Shown here piece by piece: positions 31,855 through 42,515 of a DNA stretch of 64,000 nucleotides. Position 1 is the first letter of the stretch. Every line of letters starts with the position of its first letter. The notes beneath the pieces are model-generated. The model was not told where the DNA came from. It made no database searches and worked only from the letters and a program-made list of their open reading frames with translations. This DNA comes from Adiantum capillus-veneris. Taxonomy: Eukaryota > Streptophyta > Polypodiopsida > Polypodiales > Pteridaceae. The position numbers and the translations under genes were made by a program. The stretch covers positions 82,437,838 through 82,501,837 of the forward strand of contig CM043953.1 of assembly GCA_014529385.2 (NCBI GenBank), read 5' to 3'.

Positions 31855-32830
31855 TTCAACATTTCTTGGACTTCCAAATATGTTTGAAGTAACTAAATCT
31901 CACTATTTGTGTTCCGATGAGTAATGCTTGGCTCTTGAACACCTTCCCTCCCATGAAGAGATCATTCTTGAAGAAACCTATTTTAAACGTTTTTTGAACC
32001 CATTTGCACACCTTCCCTGCCAAGCCCCAAATCACCGGGCATCCCTTAACAAAGTTAGGGAGGTCTTCCCTCGTCGTTTTGCATTGCAAACATCTATCTA
32101 ATCCAATTCCCCTGGCGATAACCTACACAATTGGCAAGGCTCCCGTAAAACCTTCCATATAAAGACTGTCATTTCATGTAGCCATTTTGGGTGCCATATG
32201 TTCTTCACGACTGTCTGGCATCTCGACTCTGGCTAGTCCTTGCCCCATTGCTTGTTTAACAAAGGAACTAATCCTCCGAATACATAAGTGCCTTCGACTA
32301 TCCCAATTTCCTTCTTTTGCTTTGAGTTTTCTTCAAAGCAAAGTCAACAATTTCTTTTTAGTTTTCCTCCACTCACATAACCCTTTTGCATGCAATTTCC
32401 AAAGATTTCCTTTTAATTCTAGTAAGTTACTCCTAAGGGGTGGTGCACACTCACGATTGCATTGCGCACTGTCCCACATGACCCATTGCGATACTTTTTT
32501 TTTTTGACTTGGTGCCCCTTCCCATATCATTCTCCACATGCCTTGGGTCCCCAAGCATCACTGCCTTGTAAAATATTTCAGGAAAATCATATGTCATGGA
32601 TGGTCAGATGGTTGCCACGCTTTGCAAAAAATGCTTCCCAAATGATGAGATATCCACCAAAAGAGATGATGTCCTCCACGACCATCAAAAATATTGAGCT
32701 TCCATAGCCTCTTAAGTGATGAGCTGCTAAATATAGACCTTCAAACACATAAAAATATTTGAACTCGCCAAACATGAGAAACCACTTTGCACACATATCC
32801 CATGATACCATTGGATATGATGAAATCCAT
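31855..32830 (-). pseudogene. LINE (L1-type) reverse transcriptase 3' end remnant
   Basis: Reading leftwards: a piece with IISFGGYLIIWEAFF (compare the LSFGGR-x-TLIK-x-VL motif of plant LINEs), then MIWEGAPSQKKKVSQWVMWDS (compare FLWGG...KKKH-x-V-x-W), then CLQCKTTREDLPNFVKGCPVIWGL and FKHIWKSKK. The last resembles the C-terminal zf-RVT domain (C-x2-C...E...H/F-x3-C...W) and the IWK-x-RN end. Stops and shifts abound and the 5' part is absent, as is usual for LINE copies. Confidence 0.6.
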
Positions 32831-32840
32831 CAACCTTTAG

Positions 32841-33040
32841 CAGCTTTAAGTATCGTGATTGATTGAGCTCAAAAATCACCTTTCACCTACTAAATTTTAC
32901 ATTTGGCATACATATCTTGGTGATAACTGCTATAATCTACATGCATCTACTCAACCACCCTACCATTCACTTTCTAGATTTCATGGACCTTCTTGCTGCA
33001 CGTCCATAAACCAACCCAGTTTGGATGCACCAATGGTGTG
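32841..33040. repeat. Second copy of the dispersed repeat at 28977-29183
   Basis: The same order of matching blocks is present (TTTAAGTATC, AGCTCAAAAATCACCTTT, CATTTGGCATACATATC, TTTGGATGCACCA). Both copies are in + orientation, 3.9 kb apart, and directly precede a protease-like frame here. Confidence 0.6.
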
Positions 33041-33178
33041 CATGTATGGCACCATAGGTAGTTGCAGATCCATTGTCTCCATAGACGATGGAGCTAGACA
33101 TAACTTCTTAAACTACTTGTTAGTTGAGAAAACTAATCAAGACTGTGAGCAATTGTGGGTATATTGTTGGGTTGGTCA

Positions 33179-33461
33179 TGTGGGTATGCAAGCCCAGGTT
33201 GTGGTCATCTAGCTCATGGGAAATCCCCCTTTATGATGCATGTAGGGAGGATCAATTAAAGTTGGAGTCTTGCATGGTTAAAAACTTATATAGTTGTAAG
33301 GTTGTTTAAAAACAGACAATCAATATACATAGCGTGTTATAGTTTTTTGTTCTCCTGCTGAGTATCGTACCGAATTCTCTCTCTCTCTCTCATCCTCTGC
33401 AGCACACCATCTCCAAGCCAAGTCACCCCAAAGGCTTCACCCCCCATAGGCTGCACCAACA
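33179..33461 (+). repeat. Left LTR of the TRIM-like element
   Basis: 283 bp, nearly identical to 34490-34797 apart from a shorter (TC)n run and the loss of one T in the terminal TGTTGG. It contains TTATATAG near 33288 as a possible TATA box. Confidence 0.88.
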
Positions 33462-33463
33462 CT

Positions 33464-33475
33464 TGGTATCAGAGC
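33464..33475 (+). other. Initiator-Met-type primer-binding site
   Basis: TGGTATCAGAGC two bases after the LTR end is the classic site complementary to plant initiator methionine tRNA. Confidence 0.9.
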
Positions 33476-34470
33476 CTCGAGGACTAATGCTCAAGAAGCT
33501 TCATGGAATCGGTCGCTTATGCAGAGAGACAGGAGGTGGACACCTTGCATGAAATCGTGCAAAATTTGCACGAGCATGGTTGCTCTAGCCTGAGCATCAA
33601 AATTTGTCACTACAATTCCTGCCAATTCGGCCTCTTAAGCCCACCCAGTGTGATGCAATCCTCCATCGGCGCTGTTTGCTGCAGACCTCTCGACAGTTTG
33701 GTTTTTTATTTTATTTCACATTTTAGTCCATTAGGCCACCCAATTTGGTCTTGAGTCCCTGAGCCAACGGGTATTCCCACCCTCGGGTACCCTCCACTTC
33801 CGCACTCGGTGATCGGATAGCAAATTGGTACTTTATTCAAGGTTTAAACTGAGAATTTTCTGACCAACGACAATAACATCAGAGTAGTTTTAGAAAATTG
33901 ACAAGTCTCGGCTCGGATCACAATTGGCTAACTGTGGTTGTAGCCTTCAATGATTTGGACGAGCATAGCAGATAAAGAGGTACAGTGGTCTTGTGCACAT
34001 TTATTTTGGTACGTATGAAATTATTTATCACGTTTAAGGTTTACAACATTCAAGAACCAAATACATCGACAACCACAAGCACCAAAAAAAAAAGATTTGC
34101 TTTCAAGAATTTGTTCCATCAACAATCTGCAGAGTTCACAATCAATTTTACATGTTCAGTGTCATAGGTTTGTTATGATTTTATTTGACAACATTAACAT
34201 CTACTTTATGTCAAAGATTTGTTTTAGTTTGTCATGCTTGTCAGTTGTCATCATGTCAAAATTGTAAAAGTTATAGACACTGCCACATAAAAAGTGGTAA
34301 GACCGCCCTTTTGTTGTTTGGTCGATTTTTGGTATGTCTCACACTGATGGTTGTTTGAGGGCAATACACACACACACCTATGCTATAGTCAAGGGGGGTA
34401 CTTCTACTCATGGTTTCAGGTGATTGGACTCTACCATGGTTTGTCTGTCTCGAGTCCATTGTCAATGGTT

Positions 34471-34489
34471 TGGGCTTGGGGGGGGGGGT
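34471..34489 (+). other. Polypurine tract of the TRIM-like element
   Basis: TGGGCTTGG followed by a run of G directly precedes the right LTR at 34490. Confidence 0.75.
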
Positions 34490-34684
34490 TGTTGGGTATG
34501 CAAGCCCAGGTTGTGGTTGTCTAGCTCGTGGGAAATCCCCCTTTATGATGCATGTAGGGAGGATCAGCTAAAGTTGGAGTCTTGCATGGTTAAAATCTTA
34601 TATAGTTGTAAGGGTGTTCAATAACATACAATCAATATACATAGCGTGTTATAGTTTTTTTTTCTCCTGCTAAGTATCGTACCA

Positions 34685-34728
<44 letters not shown>

Positions 34729-34797
34729 TTCTCTGTAGCACACCATCTCCAAGCCATGCCATTCCAAAGGCTTCACCCCCCATAGGCTGCACCAACA
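34490..34797 (+). repeat. Right LTR of the TRIM-like element
   Basis: 308 bp, begins TGTTGGG and ends CACCAACA. Length differs from the left copy mainly by the (TC)n expansion at about 34688-34722. Followed by the target duplication GGTCA. Confidence 0.88.
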
Positions 34798-35221
34798 GGT
34801 CAGCGGTTATGATAAGATGATATGGAATACCATACTCTTGGGAGTTCCATTAGCCATGCATGACTATGAGGCTTCACTTGAATTTCATGCCATGAACGTG
34901 ACTAGAGCATACATATACCTAAGAAAGGAGTGGTTGTATAGCTTGGGTCCCAGTTTAGTTTGGATCTATTTGCATAACATGCTACATTTTGAGCATAGTG
35001 GTACGGGGATCGCCCTACAGGGTAACCATAGTGTCCCCTCTACCCCTCTCATTTCATCGATGGAGCTACAAGGTGTGGTTTGCAAAGGCCAAATAATAGA
35101 GGTATTTTCTTTTTTTTGTGTGGCAAAACTCACAATGGTGAGTAGAGTATTTGCTTGCTACCCTCTTTTAAGTTCTATTGTTGTAACTGAAAGTAATAAA
35201 AATGTTTATTTGAAACTATAA

Positions 35222-35649
35222 GTAATCTTTACATAGAATGTTAGGAATTCACAGCCCTAACATGTGTACAACAATGAAAACATGCAATGCTGGAATAGAG
35301 AGAACATGAAAATGCTCATAAAGTCATAGAATTCTCAAGTAAAAACACACAAAACATCATGGAAGACAAAGAAAAAGTACTACTCGCTTTGTATTCCTCA
35401 TCAACCCCAAGATACATGCACAAAAGGTAGTACCAACTATTGAATAACCAAAAACGTCCTGACATCCCATGAACAGTTGTTATGTATCCTACCCGGGAAA
35501 ATACAACTACTTAGGCACTTATGTAAATATGCCCTTAAGGTTCAAAGCTCCAACCTTAGCTACAACCAAAAAGTAGGTAAAAGGTAACTATTGACATGTC
35601 AGGTATTAACACCTAGCACACCCGGTGGGCAATGTTTACCAAACATTGT
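35222..35649. other. Unassigned stretch
   Basis: No coding frame or repeat partner. A small inverted repeat CAATGTTT-ACC-AAACATTG lies near 35630-35648, next to the end of the coiled-coil pseudogene. Confidence 0.4.
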
Positions 35650-36866
35650 GAGGACCTACTATCCCTTGATTAGAAACATCAAAATCACAACGATTCTCTG
35701 CTTTTGATTCTCCTTTGCATCTGCACCTTCAAAATCAGTTGCCATCATGTTAAATTCCCCAATGTTTGCATCCACATCACCAGCTTCAGTAGTCTTCTTA
35801 TCCAGCATATCCTTCACAGTATCCAATAGTTGGTTTTGAACTTGCAGTTGTTCACCTATATTACCTGCTTTCGCAATTGCAACTGTGATTGCATCTTCAA
35901 TCGACTTCACTGCACTTCACTTTAAACTTTATCCAACATTGCAGCATCACACTGAACATCCATTTGGTCAGGTTGATCATGTGTCTGTTGCTCCAATTGC
36001 TTCTCCAGCCTGCTCATACTACTGCTTTAGTTCATCATAATGCTTTTGTAATAGCAAATTCTCCTCCTTTTCTTCTTCCTCTGCAAAAGCTTGATAGGTC
36101 TTTTACTGACCACATCATACATCCTGACTTTAATCTGCTCCCAAAACTCCTTTCATGTACTCCATCATCTCAGTTTTCATTTCTCTACATCCCCTGAGTT
36201 TAAATACCATCCTTCAACATCCAATTCTTCTTCTGACATTTGTTTGATCTTTTCTTCCACCTTCCTGCAAGATGTAGCTCTACTTAATAACATCATGTTA
36301 CTGATTTCCAAGGTAGCATTTAATGTAGTCATTTCAGTTAACTGCTCCTACAGAACTTGAAACCACTCATCTTTCCACTAACTAATTTTAATTGAAGTTT
36401 TTAATCTAGTTGCTACCACCTGCTTGTAGTAGGCTAATTGCTATTGTATCAGCTCACAGCTGTCAATTATCTCCCTTACTTTCTCTTGCAATGTTGCAAT
36501 TACAGTTTCCTCCTTATCTTTGAGTGTTTCCTCCTTTATTTGATTCAATTCACTATGGACACAATCATTCTCCCTGTTCAACAATGTAATGTCTATATAT
36601 TGCTGCTCCACATACTCTTTAACTAGATTCAATGCATTCTATATCTCAACAAAGGAGACATTTAAAAAATTATCCTTAGCAATGCTAGGCTCTTGCACAA
36701 CAGAGGTTCCAACTGTAACTACAAGAACCTCCCCTACAATATTATCTTTGAATCTTCTGATTTTAAAACATATTTTGGCTGATACATGTACTCCAGGTTT
36801 CTCAATTGTTTCCATTTCCGTGTCAGGGAACAAGTCTCCAAACTCCTTGTTGAGCCTCACTTTAAC
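35650..36866 (-). pseudogene. Coiled-coil-rich ORF remnant downstream of a primer-binding site (element L)
   Basis: One minus-strand frame can be followed from LNKEFGDLFPDTEMETIEKPG (36857) through VKEYVEQQYIDITLLNREN, LNQIKEETLKDKEETVIATL, KVEEKIKQMSEEELDVEGW and, after a shift, AITVAIAKAGNIGEQLQVQN and LLDTVKDMLDKKTTEAG. It is broken by many stops. The heptad-like, E/K/Q-rich composition indicates a long coiled coil. It begins about 5 bp after the primer-binding site, so it occupies the Gag position, but I recognise no Gag core, zinc knuckle or pol. It may be an unusual Gag or a captured coiled-coil gene. Confidence 0.5.
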
Positions 36867-36870
36867 AAAA

Positions 36871-36887
36871 TACTATTGGGGGTACCA
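36871..36887 (-). other. Primer-binding site of element L
   Basis: On the minus strand TGGTACCCCCAATAGTA lies between the LTR and the coiled-coil frame. It is a variant of the TGGTGCCCCCA class seen in A, B and the 30.6-kb element. Confidence 0.55.
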
Positions 36888-37506
36888 TCGTAGCATAGCT
36901 CCAATGACCAACAATAGTTGTCAATCCGAAGGGATGAGCTACCCGACTAGGGCATGGAAACACTCACCAATTAATGACCTAATCATGGCAACACAAATGG
37001 AAACTCTATGAAGTGGGCTTCTCGGCTTATAAAGGAGATAAGCCACAAAATTGTCAATCTCTATATCCACTTATCTTCACCTCAAATCAAATCAATCACA
37101 CACACCAACAATTTCAAGATGCACACATCTACTCACCAAAGAGAGGTCTCAACGGATGAGGTTGAGAACCCTAATTTCTTTAACACATTTCCTTATATAC
37201 CTAGGGTAAGATATGCAATGTCAGTGCACCCAAGGCCTTTAGGGCTCCACATCTTACTGAATCTGCAACCTAGGCACAATAATTGACCAATTATTTATAT
37301 ATTGGAATTCCCATTGATATTGTAACACATTTCAAATATTAACTTTGCTTGAAATAAATTGGCAATCTACAATACATGGCCTTTTTGGAAAATGTGAAAA
37401 ATGTGTAACTCCAATCATCACTGCTTCTTCATATTCATCTTTGATGTGCTTTGTAAGGGCTGGGGCTTTTAGAATCTTCTGTTAACTGACATCAGCTCAG
37501 TTAACA
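36888..37506 (-). repeat. Probable LTR of element L (619 bp)
   Basis: On the minus strand it begins TGTTAACTGAGC right after a polypurine-like AAGGGGGAA and runs to the primer-binding site. Its first 27 bases contain a perfect 10-bp inverted repeat TGTTAACTGA/TCAGTTAACA. The inner end lacks a clean CA. Sequence upstream of the LTR (CCCGAGGACGGGCATTAAGATCGG) resembles the pol 3' end of plant gypsy elements, so internal sequence may lie on both sides. Confidence 0.5.
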
Positions 37507-38528
37507 TTCCCCCTTCCGATCTTAATGCCCGTCCTCGGGCACTATTGAAAAGTGTCTGTAGAGGCTGTGGAAGGATTTTGATTGGGTGTTGATAGGATGA
37601 TTGTCTTCATTTGTCACTGGATTTTTTGATGAGGTTCCATCTGCTGTAGCATCTTCATTGGTCCAAATTTGTTTTTGATGTGAGAGATTATGTTGCATTT
37701 GTTCATTGTAGCAGCATATGGAGAGGCTTTGTTAATTTATTAAGTGTATGTACAAGGGAAGTAGAATGATGAGGATCTAAATTAGGGTCTAACACCTGGA
37801 TGACCAAAGGAAAAAAACCAAGTGGGAAAAAAGAACCTTTGGGATACGCACATTATTGGAGTACTCATGAATATGGAAAATATTAATAAAGTACTGAAGG
37901 GATCTTTTGTTGATGGATATAGAGTTAAAAGGGTAGAAAATATTTCCATCATGATTGCCAAAGGGTAGCATGATTGAGAAGTTGGTTTGCCTCTTGTAGT
38001 CCACTCAAGGGACATAGGTGGAAGCAAAAAAGAGTGTCTAATGCATATGTCAAATAATGGGACATCCTATATATGCATACACAAAAATGCATTGAAAACA
38101 ATATGATGTGCAAGAAAGACTTTTGAAGGGTTCTTAAGAAAGAAGGTGTAGCTACAAAAGTATATGACGTAGATTTACTAGCTAGCATCCCTTTAAGAAG
38201 GGTTTTCATTGTTGAGGATATGTCCTCTCATTTTAGTGTGCACTGTGCGCGAGTGTTAGACTCTACATCACTCCACCATGAGTAAGTTCATAGACTTTGA
38301 CTCTTATGCTCATTTCATCCAGGATGAGGGACATGATTAGATATGCTCAACTCTTCCAGATGGAGCATAAGACCAATAACTATGACTCTTAGCACATGGT
38401 TTAATATGACTCGAAGCTTTGCGACTAACACTTTGCTCATTTAGTGGCTCAACAGTTCAACTTTGACTATGCCAAAGAGTGTTTTTTGCACCCTGGTGAC
38501 TTGACTTTTTACATTCTTGAGCTTACTA
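37507..38528. other. Unassigned; possible pol 3' end upstream of the L LTR
   Basis: 37507-37780 on the minus strand may be the degenerate C-terminus of a gypsy pol, ending in a polypurine tract. The remainder shows no convincing frame, LTR or repeat. Confidence 0.3.
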
Positions 38529-38700
38529 CAAACATTTCTTCTGGTAAAAGTAAGATTCAATCCTCAAAAAGAGGATTATTGAGGGACCAAGTTGGAAATG
38601 AAGGTTTCTTTTGCCATACTTGGTCCTTCAATGCCAACTTGGTCCTTCAATAATCCTCTTTTTGAGGATTCAAGCTTACTTTTACCATAAAAAATGTTTG
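38529..38700. repeat. Long imperfect inverted repeat (hairpin)
   Basis: 38529-38595 and 38634-38700 are nearly exact reverse complements over about 67 bp (CAAACATTT, TGGTAAAAGTAAG, ATCCTCAAAAAGAGGATTA, GGGACCAAGTTGG), with a 38-bp loop. ACTTGGTCCTTCAA is repeated within loop and right arm. No clear target duplication is visible. A transcript would fold into a long hairpin; it could be a foldback MITE or a small-RNA precursor. Confidence 0.8.
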
Positions 38701-38799
38701 AGTCTGAAGACTCCATTATCTGTCTGATTCTCCAATTAGGCATGTTGTAAGGAGCCTTTGAGGTTGTTGTAGGCCTCGATTGACTATCAGCATTTGAAT

Positions 38800-39366
38800 T
38801 TTGACTTGGAGCATATTGGAAGACTTAGGAATCCAAATCTCTTGATTTCCTTCACAGGGTCATTGATGAGTTTGTCTGGCTCTAGGTCTTGTTGAGCTCT
38901 TGAGAGCATCATGAATTTCTGTCTTGCAGTTGGCTTGTGGTTGACAAATAGCCAAATCTTTGTATATCCTGTGTAGAATCCTTGTCCAAGAGGAGGATTC
39001 TTTGAGATCTGTCTCTGTTATGTATCCTCTTGATATTTGAGGTTGACTGTAGCAGTATTTGATATTTTCCTTTTGTAAATCTGCTTCTTAGGTATCTCGG
39101 AATATTGTCGAGGTTGATACCTAGTGGGACTTATTTCTTGGGTGGGTCTTGACGTTACTTCATATGCCCTTATCTACGGTTTTGGTACCCATATATATCT
39201 GTTACCTCTATAGTACTCCTGTTATTTTAAGATCTATTCTAATGATATCCATCCCATGTGTTTGTCATTCTGTGTTGATTTATTGTCTTTAATCCAAACC
39301 AAATCATTGACTTTGACTAAATTGCTCAGAACAAACACTTGCTTGACATTATTTTTCTTTCTTGAG
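38800..39366 (-). pseudogene. Unidentified frame O, 3' portion (beyond the copia G insertion)
   Basis: KKNNVKQVFVLSNLVKVNDL and VWIKDNKSTQNDKHMGWISL end at a TAG (39234). Further pieces such as YYRGNRYIWVPKP follow in the same frame. With one copy of the 5-bp duplication removed, the frame joins in phase with 42516-42819. The protein is basic and hydrophilic; I do not recognise it. It is likely part of another retroelement or viral-type repeat, but this is not proven. Confidence 0.4.
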
Positions 39367-39615
39367 TGCAAAGGAATGGATCGTAGGCATGCGTGTGTGT
39401 GAAAACATGAAGAGAGAAGAGAGGGAGAGGGAGAGAGCATGAAACAGTGATGTGGGGCGGAGCTTCCAAATCTCACTATATGAGCACAGTGTGAGAATAA
39501 GTAAGATCTCCTTATTCTTTGTATGAATAAACAATAAGGAGATAAATGTGGGTGGCCGGACACTACCCAACAAACATAGGCAAAGCATGGTGAGACACAC
39601 CACCTTTACCTAACA
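39367..39615 (-). repeat. 3' LTR of copia element G
   Basis: 249 bp. On the minus strand it begins TGTTAGGTAAAGG after CTAGCGGGAGAA (polypurine tract) and ends TTCCTTTGCA. It aligns along its length with 42266-42515, including the (GA)n-rich segment and CTCACTATAT. Confidence 0.9.
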
Positions 39616-40095
39616 TTCTCCCGCTAGCTATGTGTCGATAAGTGGTGAGAAGACTAACCTACAAATAGTATATGCAAGAGGTGAGAGGAGACGACTCTCA
39701 ATCTATGACCACTGGCTCACTCTAGACACGTGAGTGCATCTATAACCGTTCTAGTGTAAATGAAACATGCATACCACTAGGACTAGAGCCACGATGATAG
39801 TCCTCATGCAGGTATCAAGTGATGATGTGAATTGCTCCACAATGCATAGTGCCAATGTCAGTCATTGCACAACTAACAACTCCCACTACAAATGCACCAA
39901 CCGCATAAGCAAGATCAAGTCTCAAGACCAAAAGGTCAGATATGAGAGACCCAAAAGATGACAAAACATGCACTATATGTGTACCAACCTATCCCTATTA
40001 GCAACCTCAATGCCATATGCATCCTCATCAGGTTCCACCTGACTATGCATCACCATGTCAGCATCATCTGGCAAAGGAATATCTACTGAGAATTA

Positions 40096-41044
40096 CTACA
40101 AAATAAAAAAATCAACACCAGTGCAATCAAACACAGCTATCTGAAGGACACTATTTCCCTCAAACGTATCAAACGCATCATAGAACAATGCATCGATCTC
40201 TGGCTTGACTAATGTCACCTCAACCGATGACTGACCAAGATGTGCATCCCCAGAGATATCACTGTCTACGTGAACATCACCACAAGAGAAAGGTATTGGT
40301 CTCCATGCAGCATATCTGCAAAAGAGACACGCCTTGTCTCTCGCTCCAAACATGGCTGCAAATACATAGAGACTACACCGTTTCATGTGTCAAAAATATG
40401 CAAAGGGTATACCAGACCACTCCTAGCACCTCTGGCTATCACCAGTGATCCCCTATGCATTTGAAATGATCGCTCTTCAAGCAGTACACAATGCCACTAC
40501 TTTGGAACTGATACACTGAAATGAGACTCTCGTTGAGTCCTGGTACATAGCGTACATCTCATAGTGTAAGCAATGCACCACTAGGTAAAGACATGCATAC
40601 ATCTCCAGCACCCTCTATGTCATATGTTGAACCATCAACAAACTACACACAACCAAGTCTCCCACTAGAGAAAGATCTAAACAAATCACGACATTGTGTC
40701 ACACAAAAAACTACATGCTTGTCCAGTAGAAAACGCCTAGACAATGTGCTATCTCAAGACACAAATTGGTTTGAAGGCAAGCTAGACTCAAAAGTGACAT
40801 GCCCGTCATATGGGAAGCAAACTTGTGACACAAATCGTCTATAAAAATTGATATATCCCAAGAAAGATCTTACTCTGACACATTTCAAAATATGCCCATT
40901 GTGGCCGCAATGCCAACATATCGATTGCGATCGTGAGCGAGAACCGCATCTAGCCTGAAGTGTCTCCATATCCATGCCAAAACTATGGCAAACAATGCTT
41001 GAGATCACAAGACTCTCCGAATTGAGAGCAAACCACTGTCTCAA
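40096..41044 (-). pseudogene. gag-pol: Copia Gag zinc-knuckle and protease remnant in element G
   Basis: CWHCGHNGHILKC near 40900 is a degenerate knuckle with one residue missing before the last cysteine. Downstream on the minus strand LTLRDVRYVPGLNESLISV (about 40500-40560) is the conserved copia segment LTDVRYVP-x-L-x-x-NLIS between protease and integrase. A further frame to 40096 shows no known motif. Integrase, RT and RNase H are missing. Confidence 0.75.
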
Positions 41045-42251
41045 GCAAAGAATGTGAGAAAACGGTCAAGCTCACTAGCCTCTGCAAATAGGAATACATA
41101 TCTGGCAAATTTTCGACAGTCTTTTCTATAACTGGAGCAAAAAACCCAATAGTAAATCGCAATGGAGACAACAAAAAATGCCCAATCCGGGAATCTACTT
41201 GTCCAAAATCACCTCACAAAGTCATACACATAGCCAAACCACTCTAGCCAAAGTATCACTCAATGACGCCACAAATGACATACGTATGTGAGTGAAAAAC
41301 TATTGCCAAAATGTGTCATTGAATGAACAATGTTCTAGAAAACCGTAGTATAAACAACATGAGTAAAAGTGGGAGTCAAAACTCAACCACTATCAAGAGT
41401 AGCAAGAACTCTACTTGTGGAGTAACACAAGCTCGTGTATGACTGGAAAATATGGCTACAAATCAGCCCCAAATTCAGCTCTCAAATAGCTGAAGAAATA
41501 GGTCACAAATGTGCCACAAATTAGCTTACAATTGTGAACCATACATAAGCACCTACAAAGAGGGAATGATGGCTGAAAAATTCATCTCAAAAATGACCCT
41601 CAAATCTACCTATAAACCTGTCAATGTGAGTTAAGCTCGATCACAAATTATGGCGAGTAAACTCCATCCACTATCCCACAAAAGCATACACAAAGAAAAA
41701 GCTCAAGACACCTGCTGTGTCGAAACCGGTATGCAAGCCAAAACACTGCAAAGATGTTCTCAACTGCAAATGGCAACACCTATGGGAGTACTAGACTCAA
41801 CTTGTAGCTTGGATTCAAAACTGGAAGCTTCAAATCACCGAGCACTCATAGCTCAAGACCAAAAATGCAGCGCCAAACACCAGAAGAGGAAAAAATGGTC
41901 GAAAATCGATGAAAAACGAAATACAAGGGTTATTGTAGAAATTTGTGATCAAAATTAGGTCAAACGGACACCATCATTGCATTGGGAACGTGCCAAAACC
42001 TTAGAATAGAGTCCTGGGTTGTGCAGATTTGAGTCCGTATGAGCAAATTATGGCCAAATATGTGGTGTTTGTGTCCAAAAATCCTCCTCTGCAAAAATCA
42101 ATTGATGAAAACTTATTGCAGTGTCGGTTTATTTGTAAGCACTAGAAAGCTTCTATAAGCTTTTTGTATGATTGCTCACCTGTTCGAGCTCTCGAAGAGC
42201 TGCTACGTCCATAGCGCTGCGGATCCGCACCTACGTCGCCTCCCCGATCAA
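41045..42251 (-). other. Internal gag-region remains of element G
   Basis: Between primer-binding site and zinc knuckle. By position this is copia gag, but I could not follow a convincing frame; the + strand frame at 41650-41958 is probably chance. Confidence 0.4.
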
Positions 42252-42263
42252 GCTCTGATACCA
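42252..42263 (-). other. Initiator-Met-type primer-binding site of element G
   Basis: On the minus strand TGGTATCAGAGC directly follows the 5' LTR (two-base spacer), as expected for plant copia elements. Confidence 0.9.
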
Positions 42264-42265
42264 AC

Positions 42266-42515
42266 TGTGAAGGAATGGGTTGTAGGCGTGCGTGTGTTTA
42301 GTGAAGATGGAGAGAGAAGAGAGGGAGAGAGAGATAGCAGGACACAAGGATGTGGGGTGGAGCTTCCAAATCTCACTATATTAGCACAATGTGAGAATTA
42401 GTGAGAGCTCCTTATTCTTTGTATGTATAAAGAACAAGGAGATAAATGTGGGCGGCCGGACATTGGCCACTGGACACGGGCAAAGCAAGGTGCGGCACAC
42501 CGTCTTTACCTAATA
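42266..42515 (-). repeat. 5' LTR of copia element G
   Basis: 250 bp; on the minus strand it starts TATTAGGTAAAG (TG mutated to TA) and ends CCTTCACA. A partner copy is at 39367-39615 and TTGAG follows as target duplication. Confidence 0.9.

Larger units (their letters stand above)
33179..34797 (+). mobile_element. TRIM-like non-autonomous LTR element (1.6 kb)
   Basis: Two LTRs, 33179-33461 and 34490-34797, enclose about 1 kb without pol. The left LTR starts TGTGGGTATG and the right TGTTGGGTATG; both end GCACCAACA. A perfect 5-bp duplication GGTCA flanks the element (33174-33178 and 34798-34802). A primer-binding site and a G-rich polypurine tract sit at the right places, so the element is structurally complete but codes for no enzymes. 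The 84-aa frame at 33503-33754 shows no retroviral motif. Confidence 0.88.
33030..35221 (+). pseudogene. pol: Element P: gypsy aspartic protease frame split by a TRIM-like element
   Basis: Left of the insertion the frame reads YGTIGSCRSIVSIDDGARHNF, resembling the D(S/D)GA-x-HNFL protease active site of plant gypsy elements. Right of it come YDKMIWNTILLGVPLAMHDY and RKEWLYSLGPSLVWIYLHNM, like the following protease segment. The frame used at 33124-33178 continues exactly into 34799 after removing the insert and one GGTCA copy. The 3' part (to 35221) is unrecognised. No RT or integrase follows. Confidence 0.6.
39367..42515 (-). mobile_element. Element G: minus-strand Ty1/copia element, 3149 bp, deleted
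   Basis: Two LTRs (39367-39615 and 42266-42515) are flanked by a perfect TTGAG duplication (39362-39366 and 42516-42520). The initiator-Met primer-binding site lies beside the right LTR on the minus strand, which fixes the orientation. The internal 2.65 kb hold Gag/protease remnants but no integrase or RT, so it is a non-autonomous deletion derivative. Confidence 0.9.

Noticed and set aside
33165-33178. Alternative left LTR start at TGTTGGG (33165)
   Set aside because: This start gives no target duplication. Starting at 33179 gives a perfect GGTCA duplication and better agreement with the right LTR.
36438-37011. Plus-strand ORFs opposite the coiled-coil frame
   Set aside because: They are antisense shadows of the minus-strand coiled-coil frame and of the element L LTR.
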